DNA from: Mycobacterium saskatchewanense
Lineage (GTDB): Bacteria; Actinomycetota; Actinomycetes; Mycobacteriales; Mycobacteriaceae
Length of the DNA stretch: 64,000 nt
NCBI RefSeq assembly: GCF_010729105.1
Contig: NZ_AP022573.1
Span: forward strand, 2,790,001 to 2,854,000
Reading direction: 5' to 3'
Numbering within the stretch: position 1 is the first letter of the stretch; each line of letters begins with the position of its first letter. The translations under genes were made by a program, and so were the position numbers. Under the pieces are notes generated by a model, which was not told where the DNA came from, ran no database searches, and saw only the letters and a list, made by a program, of their open reading frames with translations. Positions 15,455 to 23,545 of this stretch are shown piece by piece.

Positions 15455-16603
15455 TCAGCTCACGAGCTCGACCAGCGTGGCGTTGGCCGTGCCGCCGCCT
15501 TCGCACATCGTCTGCAGCCCGTACCGGATCCCGTGGTCGCGCATGTGGTGCGCCATCCGGGTCATCAGCACCGCGCCGGACGCGCCGAGCGGATGCCCGA
15601 GCGCGATGGCCCCACCCAGCGGGTTGACCTTGCGCGGGTCTGCGCCGGTTTCGGCCATCCACGCGAGCGGCACCGGCGCAAACGCCTCATTGACCTCGAA
15701 GACCCCGATCTCCGACAGGGCCACACCGGCCTTCTTGAGCACCTTCTCGGTGGCGGGGATGGGACCGGTCAGCATGAGGACCGGGTCGGCGCCGGTGACA
15801 GCGCCGGCCCGGTATCGCACGATCGGCGTCAGCCCCAGGTTCACGGCCATCTCCCCCGTGGTCACCAGCAGCGCGGCGGCGCCGTCGGAGATCTGGGACG
15901 AATTGCCCGCATGTATCACCCCGCCGTCGACGAACGCCGGCTTGAGGGCGGCGAGCTTTTCAACGCTGGAGCCGCGCCGCACGCCCTCGTCGGCGGCCAC
16001 GACGGACCCGTCGTCGGTGAAGACCGGGACGATCTGGTCGATGAAGGCGCGGCCGTCCTGGGCGGCGGCGGCCAGCTCGTGGGACCGCACCGAGTACTCG
16101 TCCAGCCGGCCGCGCGAAAAACCCCACTTCTTGGCGATCATCTCCGCCGACAGACCCTGATTGAACGAGAAATCGTCATACCGGGCAAGCACTTTCGGGC
16201 CGTAGGGCATGCCGGTTGCCCGGGCCGCACCCAGCGGGACGCGGCTCATCACCTCGACGCCGCCGGCCACCACCACGTCTTGCTGCCCCGACATCACCGC
16301 CTGGACGGCAAAATCGAGCGCCTGCTGACTGGAGCCGCACGCGCGGTTGACCGTGGTGCCCGGGATGCTCTCCGGCCAGCCGGCGGCCAGGACCGCGTAC
16401 CGGCCGATGTTGCTGGACTGATCGCCGACCTGCGAAACGCATCCCCAGATGACGTCGTCGACGATCTCCGGATCGAGTCCGGTGCGTTCCAGCACTTCGT
16501 TGAGAACGACCGCGGACAGGTCGGCGGCGTGCATGCCCGCAAGGCCGCCGTTTCGCTTTCCGACCGCCGTGCGCACCGCCTCGACGATGACTGTCTCACG
16601 CAT
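15455..16603 (-). CDS. Acetyl-CoA acetyltransferase (thiolase)
   Basis: 382 aa from ATG 16603 (MRETVIVEAVRTAVGK). All thiolase landmarks are present: nucleophilic Cys in NRACGSSQQ, His in NEAFAP/GHPLGASGA and the C-terminal Cys in CEGGGTANA. It should carry out thiolytic cleavage of a 3-ketoacyl-CoA in beta-oxidation, in the FadA5-like size class. It follows no partner hydratase/dehydrogenase, so it is the thiolase of a trans-acting pathway. The 147 bases upstream show a short palindrome (ACTGACCAGT at 16641-16650) but no clear promoter. Confidence 0.92.
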   Translation of the reverse strand: MRETVIVEAVRTAVGKRNGGLAGMHAADLSAVVLNEVLERTGLDPEIVDDVIWGCVSQVGDQSSNIGRYAVLAAGWPESIPGTTVNRACGSSQQALDFAVQAVMSGQQDVVVAGGVEVMSRVPLGAARATGMPYGPKVLARYDDFSFNQGLSAEMIAKKWGFSRGRLDEYSVRSHELAAAAQDGRAFIDQIVPVFTDDGSVVAADEGVRRGSSVEKLAALKPAFVDGGVIHAGNSSQISDGAAALLVTTGEMAVNLGLTPIVRYRAGAVTGADPVLMLTGPIPATEKVLKKAGVALSEIGVFEVNEAFAPVPLAWMAETGADPRKVNPLGGAIALGHPLGASGAVLMTRMAHHMRDHGIRYGLQTMCEGGGTANATLVELVS

Positions 16604-16750
16604 CCATCTGCTCCGATTCCCGCCGACCTGGATACTGCCCACTGACCAGTAAACGACGGCTCACGTCGCTTCGTGAAGGCGGCCTACGCACAACGGCGAA
16701 ATCCGCCGCCGGCACAGGTCAGCGCGGCCGCGCCCTGTTCGCCTGGGGCA

Positions 16751-17932
16751 TCAGTAGCTCCTCGGCAGCTTCAGGGCATGGGAGGCCAGGAAGTTGAGGA
16801 TCATTTCCTGACTGATCGGCGCGATCTTCATCAGCCGCGCCTCACGGAAGTAACGCGCGACGTGATACTCCTCCGCGTACCCCATCCCGCCGTGCGTCTG
16901 TAGCGCCCGGTCCGCCGCGGTGAAGCCGGCGTCGGCGCACAGGTACTTGGCTGTATTCGCCTCCCGCCCACAGGGTTTGCCGTTGTCGTACAACCAGGTG
17001 GCCTTGCGCAGCATGAGTTCGGCGGCGTCGAGGCGGGCCAGCGAATCCGCCAACGGGAACTGGATGCCCTGGTTCATGCCGATGGGCCGGCCGAACACCT
17101 CGCGGTCGACGGCGTACTTGACCGCCTTGTCCAGCGACACTCTGCCTATCCCGAGCGCCTCGGCGGCGATCAACATGCGCTCTGGGTTCAGGCCATCCAA
17201 GATGTACTGAAAACCTTTGCCCTCCTCGCCAACTCGGTCCGCGACCGGCACCTCCAGGTTGTCGATGAACAACTCGTTGGAACTGACGGCGTTGCGGCCC
17301 ATCTTGCGGATGGGACGGATGTCGACGCGCCTGCGGTCGAGGTCGGTGAGGAACAGCGTCATCCCGTCGGTCTTCTTGGCAACCTCTTCGTAGCTTTGGG
17401 TCCGCGTCAGCAACAGGATTTTCTCGGATTCCAGGGCTTTGGAGATCCAGACCTTGCGGCCGTTGACGACATACCGGTCGCCGTGCCGTTTGGCGAAGGT
17501 GGTGATGCGCGACGTGTCGAGACCGGCGCCGGGCTCGGTGACGCCGAAGCAGACGTGCACCTCACCGGTCGCGACTCGGGGAAGCGTGCGGGCCTTGAGC
17601 TCCTCGGATCCGTGTACCACCACCGGTTGCATGCCGAAGATCGAAAGGTGGATCGAACTGGCCGCGTTCATGCCGCCGCCGGACTTCGCGACCTCTTCGA
17701 GCAAGACCGTGGCCTCGGTAATCCCGAGCCCGTGGCCCCCGTATTCGGTCGGAATCGTCATGCCCAGCCATCCGCCCTCGGCGATGGCCTGATAGAACTC
17801 GGCCGGAAATTCGTGCGCCTGGTCTTTTTCCATCCAGTAGTGGTCGTCGAATTTCCGGGCCAGCTCCGCGACGGACCGGCGGATCAGCTCCTGGTCGTCG
17901 GTCAGCTCGAAGTTCATCCCATTGCCGGGCAC
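16751..17932 (-). CDS. Acyl-CoA dehydrogenase (FadE)
   Basis: 393 aa from GTG 17932, chosen because AAAGGAG on the minus strand lies 8 bases upstream; ATG 17917 (MNFELTDDQELIRRSV) is the alternative. Typical ACAD motifs: GVTEPGAGLDTSRI (flavin/substrate), VNGRKVWISKALES, FGRPIGMNQGIQFPLADS and the C-terminal YAEEYHVARYFREARLMKI. It should introduce a 2,3 double bond in an acyl-CoA using FAD. It follows the amidohydrolase at 18030 on the same strand, separated by a long inverted repeat. Confidence 0.92.
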   Translation of the reverse strand: MPGNGMNFELTDDQELIRRSVAELARKFDDHYWMEKDQAHEFPAEFYQAIAEGGWLGMTIPTEYGGHGLGITEATVLLEEVAKSGGGMNAASSIHLSIFGMQPVVVHGSEELKARTLPRVATGEVHVCFGVTEPGAGLDTSRITTFAKRHGDRYVVNGRKVWISKALESEKILLLTRTQSYEEVAKKTDGMTLFLTDLDRRRVDIRPIRKMGRNAVSSNELFIDNLEVPVADRVGEEGKGFQYILDGLNPERMLIAAEALGIGRVSLDKAVKYAVDREVFGRPIGMNQGIQFPLADSLARLDAAELMLRKATWLYDNGKPCGREANTAKYLCADAGFTAADRALQTHGGMGYAEEYHVARYFREARLMKIAPISQEMILNFLASHALKLPRSY

Positions 17933-17951
17933 CGCGGGGTCTCCTTTCAGC

Positions 17952-18011
17952 GCGAGCAGACGCGAAAGCCCCCGACACGCCGACGAATTGGGCGCTTTTG
18001 CGTCTGCTCGC
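17952..18011 (-). repeat. Large inverted repeat (18-bp arms, 24-base loop)
   Basis: Arms GCGAGCAGACGCGAAAGC (17952-17969) and GCTTTTGCGTCTGCTCGC (17994-18011) pair with one mismatch. The hairpin sits between the amidohydrolase stop (18030) and the FadE start (17932). It may terminate or attenuate transcription, stabilise mRNA ends, or be a copy of a dispersed intergenic repeat. Confidence 0.7.
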
Positions 18012-18029
18012 CGGGGCGCTGGCGCTGTC

Positions 18030-19328
18030 TCAGTCCTTGTTGCCGGTGAGTTCCTTTGCGTTGGCCGCGAAGTCCGCGAACGACGATCCCGACCTGGCGT
18101 CCTTGTGGTGACTGAGCGCCCGGATGGAGACATCGTGCCCCTCGGCCGCCTTGCGCAGCGCGCCGACAGTCGCCTGCTCAGGCGTGATGTGCGTGAACGG
18201 GTCGAACGAGTACCAGCGCATTGCGTTCTGGTAGGTCATCTTCTTGATCTCGTCGTCCGGCACGTTGTTGACGGAGAGCACGTCCCACAATTCCTCCGGC
18301 GCGCCCGGCCACATCGAATCGCTGTGCGGATAGTCCGCCTCCCAGCAGATGTTGTCGATGCCGATCATGTTGCGCAGCGCGACTCCGACCTTGTCGCTGA
18401 TGAAGCAGGTCAGGAAGTGCTCTCGGAAGACCTCACTGGGCAGCTTGCCGCCGAAGTTCTGATGTGTCCACGTCGAATGCATCTCGTACGTGCGGTCGGC
18501 CCGCTCCAGGAAGTACGGGATCCAGCCGGTGCCGCCCTCGGACAGCGCGATCTTGAGGTCGGGGTACTCCTTGATCGGCCGCGACCATAGCAGGTCCGCG
18601 GCCGCCTGGACGATGTTCATGGGCTGCAGCGTGATCATCACGTCCATCGGCGCGTCGGGCGCGGTGATCGCCAGCCGGCCCGAGGATCCGATGTGGACGT
18701 TCATCACGGTGTTGGTGTCGCACAAGGCTTTCCACAACGGATTCCAGTATTCGTTGTGGAAGCTGGGGTAGCCCATCGCCGCCGGGTTCTCGGTGAACGT
18801 CAGCGCGTGCACACCCTTCTTCGCGACCCGACGCACCTCGGCGGCACACGCCTCGGCGTCCCAGATCACCGGTATCGCCATGGGGATGAACCTCGCCGGG
18901 TACGCGCCGCACCATTCGTCGATATGCCAGTCGTTGTAGGCCTGCACCAGCGCTATCGAGAAATCGTGATCCTCGGTGGCAAACAGCCGGGCGGCAAAGC
19001 CCGGAAAAGACGGGAAGCAGATCGAGGCCAGGATGCCCCCGGCGTTCATGTCCTTGATACGTTCGTCGACGTTGTAGCAGCCCGGCCGGATTTCGTCGAG
19101 ACCCTGCGGTTCCAGCCCATACTCCTCCTTCGGCCGGCCGGCCACCGCGTTGAGGGCCACGTTGGGGATCACCGTGTCCCGGAACTTCCACATGTCCGAG
19201 CCGTCGGAGTTGTGCACCAGCCGGGGCGCGTCGTCGATGTACTTCTTGGACAGGTGGTTCTTGAACATTTCGGGCGGCTCGACGGTGTGGTCGTCAACGC
19301 TGATTAGGATCATCTCTTCTTTGTTCAT
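18030..19328 (-). CDS. ACMSD-type amidohydrolase
   Basis: 432 aa, Amidohydro_2 family. ISVDDHTVEP at residues 9-18, NVHIGSS in the middle and WEADYPHSDS near residue 340 correspond to the metal-binding segments. A C-terminal extension of about 60 residues (RALSHHKDARSGSSF and beyond) follows the barrel. It probably hydrolyses or decarboxylates a ring-derived carboxylate. It is preceded by a 27-bp operator 92 bases upstream, and is the first gene of an operon with FadE. Confidence 0.9.
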   Translation of the reverse strand: MNKEEMILISVDDHTVEPPEMFKNHLSKKYIDDAPRLVHNSDGSDMWKFRDTVIPNVALNAVAGRPKEEYGLEPQGLDEIRPGCYNVDERIKDMNAGGILASICFPSFPGFAARLFATEDHDFSIALVQAYNDWHIDEWCGAYPARFIPMAIPVIWDAEACAAEVRRVAKKGVHALTFTENPAAMGYPSFHNEYWNPLWKALCDTNTVMNVHIGSSGRLAITAPDAPMDVMITLQPMNIVQAAADLLWSRPIKEYPDLKIALSEGGTGWIPYFLERADRTYEMHSTWTHQNFGGKLPSEVFREHFLTCFISDKVGVALRNMIGIDNICWEADYPHSDSMWPGAPEELWDVLSVNNVPDDEIKKMTYQNAMRWYSFDPFTHITPEQATVGALRKAAEGHDVSIRALSHHKDARSGSSFADFAANAKELTGNKD

Positions 19329-19420
19329 GGCCGGTTACCTCTCAGTCGGTTGCATCGATTCCGTCGAATCCATTGGCTCCCACACAGCCTCCGAACGCCG
19401 CGCAGCCCAGATCACCAGTT

Positions 19421-19447
19421 GAAAACTATCTTCTCGCGAAGTGAGAA
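19421..19447 (+). promoter_or_regulatory. 27-bp triple half-site operator (site 3 of 8)
   Basis: GAAAA, 5 bases, TTCTC, 7 bases, GAGAA; 14 of 15 half-site bases match. It lies 92 bases upstream of the minus-strand amidohydrolase, which it probably controls. Confidence 0.68.
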
Positions 19448-19724
19448 TCAACATCCAGCGCGGCACGCGGCGGGCTGCCGGACCCGGTGGCGGCTCGGCC
19501 CCCTGCCGCGAATACGTCGCCGTTAAGGGAGGACACGCAAAGGAAAAGCCCAGCGCCCGGCGCCCCGTAGACCGGCAGGCGTCATCGTCGCTGGCAGGCC
19601 GGCCGCATGCGACCGTCGCCCGTGGGGTACGCCCCGACGGTGGGCCGCCATGCGGGCCAGCCGTTCCGGCGGCCCGTCAGGATTGACCAGCGGTCCAATT
19701 CATGCAAATCTGTTAGTCAGAAAT

Positions 19725-19751
19725 GAGAATCTAGTTCTCTCTGTGTGAGAG
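19725..19751 (+). promoter_or_regulatory. 27-bp triple half-site operator (site 4 of 8)
   Basis: GAGAA, 5 bases, TTCTC, 7 bases, GAGAG; 14 of 15 half-site bases match. It ends 23 bases before the start of the CMD-Rieske oxygenase-FadE operon. Confidence 0.7.
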
Positions 19752-19774
19752 TATGCGGGCGAGAGGAGACCGGG

Positions 19775-20314
19775 ATGCGCGTGCGGCCGCTGCCCACGGA
19801 TGAGTGGGACGAGGCTGTCGAGCGGTCGCTGTCCGGCATGCTGCCGCCGGAACGACGCAACCCCCGGGACGCCGGCAACCTCATGTCGACACTGGCGCGA
19901 CACCCGAAGCTGGCCCGCGCGTTCTTGGGATTCGGCGGATACCTGCTGACCAGCTCTACGCTGCCCGCGCGCGTTCGCGAGCAGATCATCCTGCGGGTCG
20001 CTCACCGACGCGGCTGCGCCTACGAATGGACACACCACGTGATGATCGCCCGCCAAGTGGGGCTGTCGGAGTCCGAGATCGCCGACGCGCGATCCGGTGA
20101 GTCCAACGACGAGTTCACGCGCGCGATCTTCGCCGCGGTCGACGAGCTCGACGAAAAGTCCAACATGTCGGATCAGACGTGGACCGTCCTGGGCGGGCGG
20201 CTCGACGAGCGGCAGCGGATGGACCTGGTCTTCACCATCGCCGGCTACACCGCGCTGGCGATGGCGCTCAACACATTTGGCGTCGAGGTCGAGCGCGACC
20301 ACAAAGGAGAGTAG
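19775..20314 (+). CDS. Carboxymuconolactone decarboxylase-family protein
   Basis: 179 aa from ATG 19775, with GAGAGGAG just upstream; a start at 19745 is in frame but lies inside the operator. The AhpD/CMD core is clear: LPARVREQIILRVAHRRGCAYEWTHHV with ligand-like Glu, His and Cys, then a second helix pair. It resembles AhpD-like proteins used in aromatic and terpenoid degradation, but lacks the paired Cys-x2-Cys of alkylhydroperoxidases. First gene of an operon reaching 25444. Confidence 0.88.
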   Translation: MRVRPLPTDEWDEAVERSLSGMLPPERRNPRDAGNLMSTLARHPKLARAFLGFGGYLLTSSTLPARVREQIILRVAHRRGCAYEWTHHVMIARQVGLSESEIADARSGESNDEFTRAIFAAVDELDEKSNMSDQTWTVLGGRLDERQRMDLVFTIAGYTALAMALNTFGVEVERDHKGE

Positions 20315-20318
20315 GAAC

Positions 20319-21605
20319 GTGCCCCACTTCACGAAGCCGGCGGAGGGCAGCTGGACGCAGCATTACCCCGAGTTGGGCACCGCGCCGGTCGATTACACCG
20401 ATTCGATCGATCCAAAGCACTTCGAGGCAGAGCGCGAGGCGATCTTCAAGCGGACCTGGCTCAACGTCGGCCGGGTCGAGCGCCTTCCCCGCGCCGGTAG
20501 CTACTTCACCAAGGAGCTGCCGTCGGCAGGCCCCGGGATGTCGGTGATCATCGTCAAGACCAAGGACGGCTCGGTCAAGGCGTTCCACAACGTCTGCCGC
20601 CACCGCGGCAACAAACTGGTGTGGAACGACTTCCCGCACCAGGAAACCTCCGGCACCTGCCGCCAGTTCACCTGCAAATACCACGCGTGGCGGTACAGCC
20701 TCGACGGCGACCTCACCTTCGTCCAGCAGGAGGACGAGTTCTTCGACCTCGACAAGGACCAGTACGGCCTGGTGCCGGTGCGCTGCGAGGAATGGGAGGG
20801 GTTTATCTTCATCAACTTCGACCAGACCGCGAAACCGCTGGCCGACTACCTCGGGCCGATGGCCAAGGGCCTCGAGGGCTACCCCTTCCACGAGATGACC
20901 GAGGTGTACTCGTACCGGGCGGAGGTCGGCAGCAACTGGAAGCTGTTCATCGACGCCTTCGTCGAGTTCTACCACGCCCCGGTGCTGCATCAGGGTCAGT
21001 ACACCAAGGAAGAAGCCGCCAAGATTCAGAAGTACGGCTTCGAGGCGCTGCACTACGAGATCGCCAGCCCGCACTCGATGATTTCGACCTGGGGAGGCCA
21101 GTCCCCGCCCGCGGACCTGAACATGGTCAAGCCCATGGACCGGGTGCTGCGCAGCGGGCTGTTCGGCCCGTGGGACCGGCCCGACATCGAGGGCCTGGAT
21201 GAGCTGCCACCGGGGGTCAACCCGGCGAGAGCGAAGCAGTGGGGCATCGATTCCTTCGTGTTCTTCCCCAATTTCATGCTGCTGCTGTGGGCTCCGGGCT
21301 GGTTCCTGACCTACCACTATTGGCCAACGGCGGTCGACAGGCACATCTTTGAGTGCAGCCTTTACTTCGTGCCACCGAAAAGTGCGCGGGAACGGCTGGC
21401 CCAGGAGTTAGCTGCCGTGACATTCAAGGAATATGCCCTGCAGGACGCCAACACCCTCGAAGCGACCCAGACCATGATCGGCACCAAGGTCGTCACGGAC
21501 TTCCCGTTGTGCGATCAGGAGATCCTGCTCCGCAATCTGCACAAGGTGGCGGGCGACTACGTGAAGGAGTACCAGCACAATGGCCACCACGTCGCTGCCC
21601 GCTGA
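20319..21605 (+). CDS. Rieske non-heme iron oxygenase, alpha subunit
   Basis: 428 aa from GTG 20319, preceded by AAAGGAGAG. The Rieske domain has CRHRG (Cys93, His95) and CKYH (Cys119, His122). The catalytic domain has FIDAFVEFYHAPVLH with His219 and His224 as mononuclear iron ligands. It should hydroxylate or dihydroxylate an aromatic or alicyclic ring with O2, using electrons from a reductase and ferredoxin not adjacent. The 110-aa protein that overlaps its end may be a partner. Closely similar proteins could instead be demethylases; substrate unknown. Confidence 0.92.
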   Translation: MPHFTKPAEGSWTQHYPELGTAPVDYTDSIDPKHFEAEREAIFKRTWLNVGRVERLPRAGSYFTKELPSAGPGMSVIIVKTKDGSVKAFHNVCRHRGNKLVWNDFPHQETSGTCRQFTCKYHAWRYSLDGDLTFVQQEDEFFDLDKDQYGLVPVRCEEWEGFIFINFDQTAKPLADYLGPMAKGLEGYPFHEMTEVYSYRAEVGSNWKLFIDAFVEFYHAPVLHQGQYTKEEAAKIQKYGFEALHYEIASPHSMISTWGGQSPPADLNMVKPMDRVLRSGLFGPWDRPDIEGLDELPPGVNPARAKQWGIDSFVFFPNFMLLLWAPGWFLTYHYWPTAVDRHIFECSLYFVPPKSARERLAQELAAVTFKEYALQDANTLEATQTMIGTKVVTDFPLCDQEILLRNLHKVAGDYVKEYQHNGHHVAAR

Positions 21606-21912
21606 ATTCGCCGACCTGGAGCCCTATTTGGACTGGGACCTCGCCACCGAGCCGGAGCGCTACGCCAAGCGGCTGGCCTCGACCATGGCCGAGATGCAGC
21701 AGTTCTACGATGTCGCGTTTCCCCGCCTGAACGACGCGATCGCCTACTGTGACCAGTACCCACTCGACGATCTGCCCGAGGACGCGAGGACACTCATGCA
21801 CATCATGCAGTCGCTGATCATGGTGTCGTTTCCGATCGAGGCGTGGAAGCAGCCACGCGTCCCGGACAGCGGCGCGGCCTGGGTGGAGCTGATTCGGGAA
21901 CCGGTGATCTGA
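21580..21912 (+). CDS. Small protein overlapping the Rieske oxygenase gene
   Basis: 110 aa. The ATG lies inside the oxygenase gene, with a 26-base overlap, so the two are translationally coupled. It is acidic and helical (EPERYAKRLASTMAEMQQFY, ARTLMHIMQSLIMVSFPIE) with no membrane segment. No family is recognised. It is not a standard beta subunit, which would be about 170 residues with an NTF2 fold. An assembly or auxiliary subunit is the simplest inference. Confidence 0.75.
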   Translation: MATTSLPAEFADLEPYLDWDLATEPERYAKRLASTMAEMQQFYDVAFPRLNDAIAYCDQYPLDDLPEDARTLMHIMQSLIMVSFPIEAWKQPRVPDSGAAWVELIREPVI

Positions 21913-21915
21913 ACG

Positions 21916-23136
21916 GTGCTGACGCTCAAGGCCGCCGGACTCCTCGACGTCGACGCCGGTGAGATACTGCGGCCCGGCGTCGTGCGTGTCGAGGGTGACC
22001 GCATCGTCGGTGTCGGCGGCGAGGTCGAGGGCGACCTGATCGATCTCGGCGACCAAGTCCTGCTGCCCGGGCTGATGGACATGGAGGTCAACCTCCTGAT
22101 GGGCGGGCGCGGCGAGAAGCCGGGTCTGTCTCAGGTCCAGGACGACCCCCCGACGCGGGTACTGCGCGCGGTCGGCAACGCCCGCCGCACCCTGCGCGCG
22201 GGGTTCACCACGGTGCGCAACCTCGGCCTGTTCGTCAAGACCGGCGGTTACCTGCTCGACGTCGCGCTCGGCAACGCCATCGACGCCGGCTGGATCGACG
22301 GGCCGCGCATCGTGCCCGCCGGGCACGCCATCACGCCGACCGGTGGGCACCTGGACCCGACGATGTTCGCCGCCTTCGCCCCGCACGTGCTGGACCTGAC
22401 GGTCGAGGAGGGCATCGCCAACGGCGTCGACGAGATTCGCAAGGCGGTGCGCTACCAGATCAAGCACGGCGCCGAGCTGATCAAGGTGTGCTGCTCGGGT
22501 GGGGTGATGTCGTTGACGGGACCTCCTGGTGCACAGCACTATTCGGATGAGGAGCTGCGTGCGGTCGTCGACGAGGCGCACCGGCGCGGACTGCGCGTGG
22601 CCGCGCACACGCACGGCGCCGACGCCGTCAGGCACGCCGTCACCGCCGGCATCGACTGCATCGAACACGGCTTCCTGATCGACGACGGCGCGATCGCCAT
22701 GATGGTCCAGCACGGCACCTTCCTGGTGAGCACCCGCCGGCTGGCCGACGGCGACGCGATGGACGTCTCGCACGCACCCCCGGCTCTGCAGGCCAAGGCC
22801 GCCGAGATGTTCCCCAGGGCGCGCACCTCGATACTGGCCGCCCATCGCGCCGGCGTGAAGATCGCCGTGGGGACCGACGCGCCGGCAATTCCGCACGGTC
22901 GTAACGCCGACGAACTCGTCACGCTGGTCGATTGGGGCCTGCCGCCGCTAGCTGTGCTGCGCGCGGCCACCGTGACCGCCGCCGAACTCATCAACTGCAC
23001 CGACCGGGGCCGGCTGGCCCCGGATCAGCTCGCCGACATCGTCGCGGTACCGGGAAACCCGTTGGACGACATCACGGTTACCCAGCGGGTGAGCTTCGTG
23101 ATGAAAGGCGGCAAGGTTTATGCCAACCAGAACTGA
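21916..23136 (+). CDS. Imidazolonepropionase-like amidohydrolase with missing HxH
   Basis: 406 aa of the amidohydrolase superfamily (Amidohydro_1). The composite beta-sandwich and barrel features are present: AAHTHG, IEHG and GTDAPAIPHG. However, the first metal motif, normally DxHxH after LPGL, reads DMEVN, so Glu57 and Asn59 replace both histidines. The remaining sites could support a mononuclear metal centre or a different reaction. GTG 21916 follows the previous stop. It lies in the oxygenase operon and may cleave an amide, lactone or cyclic ether product; confidence in the family is high, in function low. Confidence 0.87.
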   Translation: MLTLKAAGLLDVDAGEILRPGVVRVEGDRIVGVGGEVEGDLIDLGDQVLLPGLMDMEVNLLMGGRGEKPGLSQVQDDPPTRVLRAVGNARRTLRAGFTTVRNLGLFVKTGGYLLDVALGNAIDAGWIDGPRIVPAGHAITPTGGHLDPTMFAAFAPHVLDLTVEEGIANGVDEIRKAVRYQIKHGAELIKVCCSGGVMSLTGPPGAQHYSDEELRAVVDEAHRRGLRVAAHTHGADAVRHAVTAGIDCIEHGFLIDDGAIAMMVQHGTFLVSTRRLADGDAMDVSHAPPALQAKAAEMFPRARTSILAAHRAGVKIAVGTDAPAIPHGRNADELVTLVDWGLPPLAVLRAATVTAAELINCTDRGRLAPDQLADIVAVPGNPLDDITVTQRVSFVMKGGKVYANQN

Positions 23137-23545
23137 GGACCTGGTCGAGATCCAACAATTGCTCGCCCGCTACGCGGTGACCATCACCCAGGAAGACATC
23201 GACGGCCTGGTCGGCGTCTTCACGCCGGACGGGACCTACAGCGCCTTCGGTGAAACCTACAGCCTCAACAGGTTTCCCGAGTTGGTCGCCGCGGCGCCGA
23301 AAGGCCTGTTTCTCACCGGGACCGCCGCCATCGACCTCGACGGCGATGCGGCCATTGGAACCCAGCCGCTGTGCTTCATCGACCATGCCACGCACGACAT
23401 GCGGATCGGCTACTACCGCGACACCTACTCACGCACCCCCGACGGGTGGCGACTGAAGACCCGTGCCATGACCTTCATTCGCCGCAGCGGCGTGCACGAC
23501 TCCGGCCGACCCCACGCCATCGGGCGGCCCGCCGGCGACTCGTGA
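23120..23545 (+). CDS. SnoaL-like/NTF2-fold protein
   Basis: 141 aa of the SnoaL-like (NTF2) fold: EIQQLLARYAVTITQEDIDGLVGVFTPDG at the start, then TAAIDLDGDAAI and YYRDTYSRTPDGWRLKTR. Members include ketosteroid isomerases, polyketide cyclases and dehydratases. It overlaps the upstream amidohydrolase by 17 bases and the following FadE by 4 (GTGA), so it is in the same operon. Catalytic residues were not identified. Confidence 0.87.
   Translation: MPTRTEDLVEIQQLLARYAVTITQEDIDGLVGVFTPDGTYSAFGETYSLNRFPELVAAAPKGLFLTGTAAIDLDGDAAIGTQPLCFIDHATHDMRIGYYRDTYSRTPDGWRLKTRAMTFIRRSGVHDSGRPHAIGRPAGDS

Larger units (their letters stand above)
19329..19774. other. 446-base divergent regulatory region
   Basis: No gene is supported in this divergent gap. 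It has a 27-bp operator at each end: 19421-19447 facing the amidohydrolase at 18030, and 19725-19751 facing the CMD gene at 19775. The 270 bases between them are GC-rich and show nothing recognisable; the small frame at 19441-19686 has no ribosome site and odd composition. Confidence 0.7.

Noticed and set aside
19441..19686. 81-codon frame between the two operators in the 19.3-19.8 kb gap
   Set aside because: No ribosome binding site, low-complexity composition, and it begins inside operator site 3.
20097..20318. N-terminal extension of the Rieske oxygenase
   Set aside because: It is a shadow of the upstream CMD gene; GTG 20319 has AAAGGAGAG before it.
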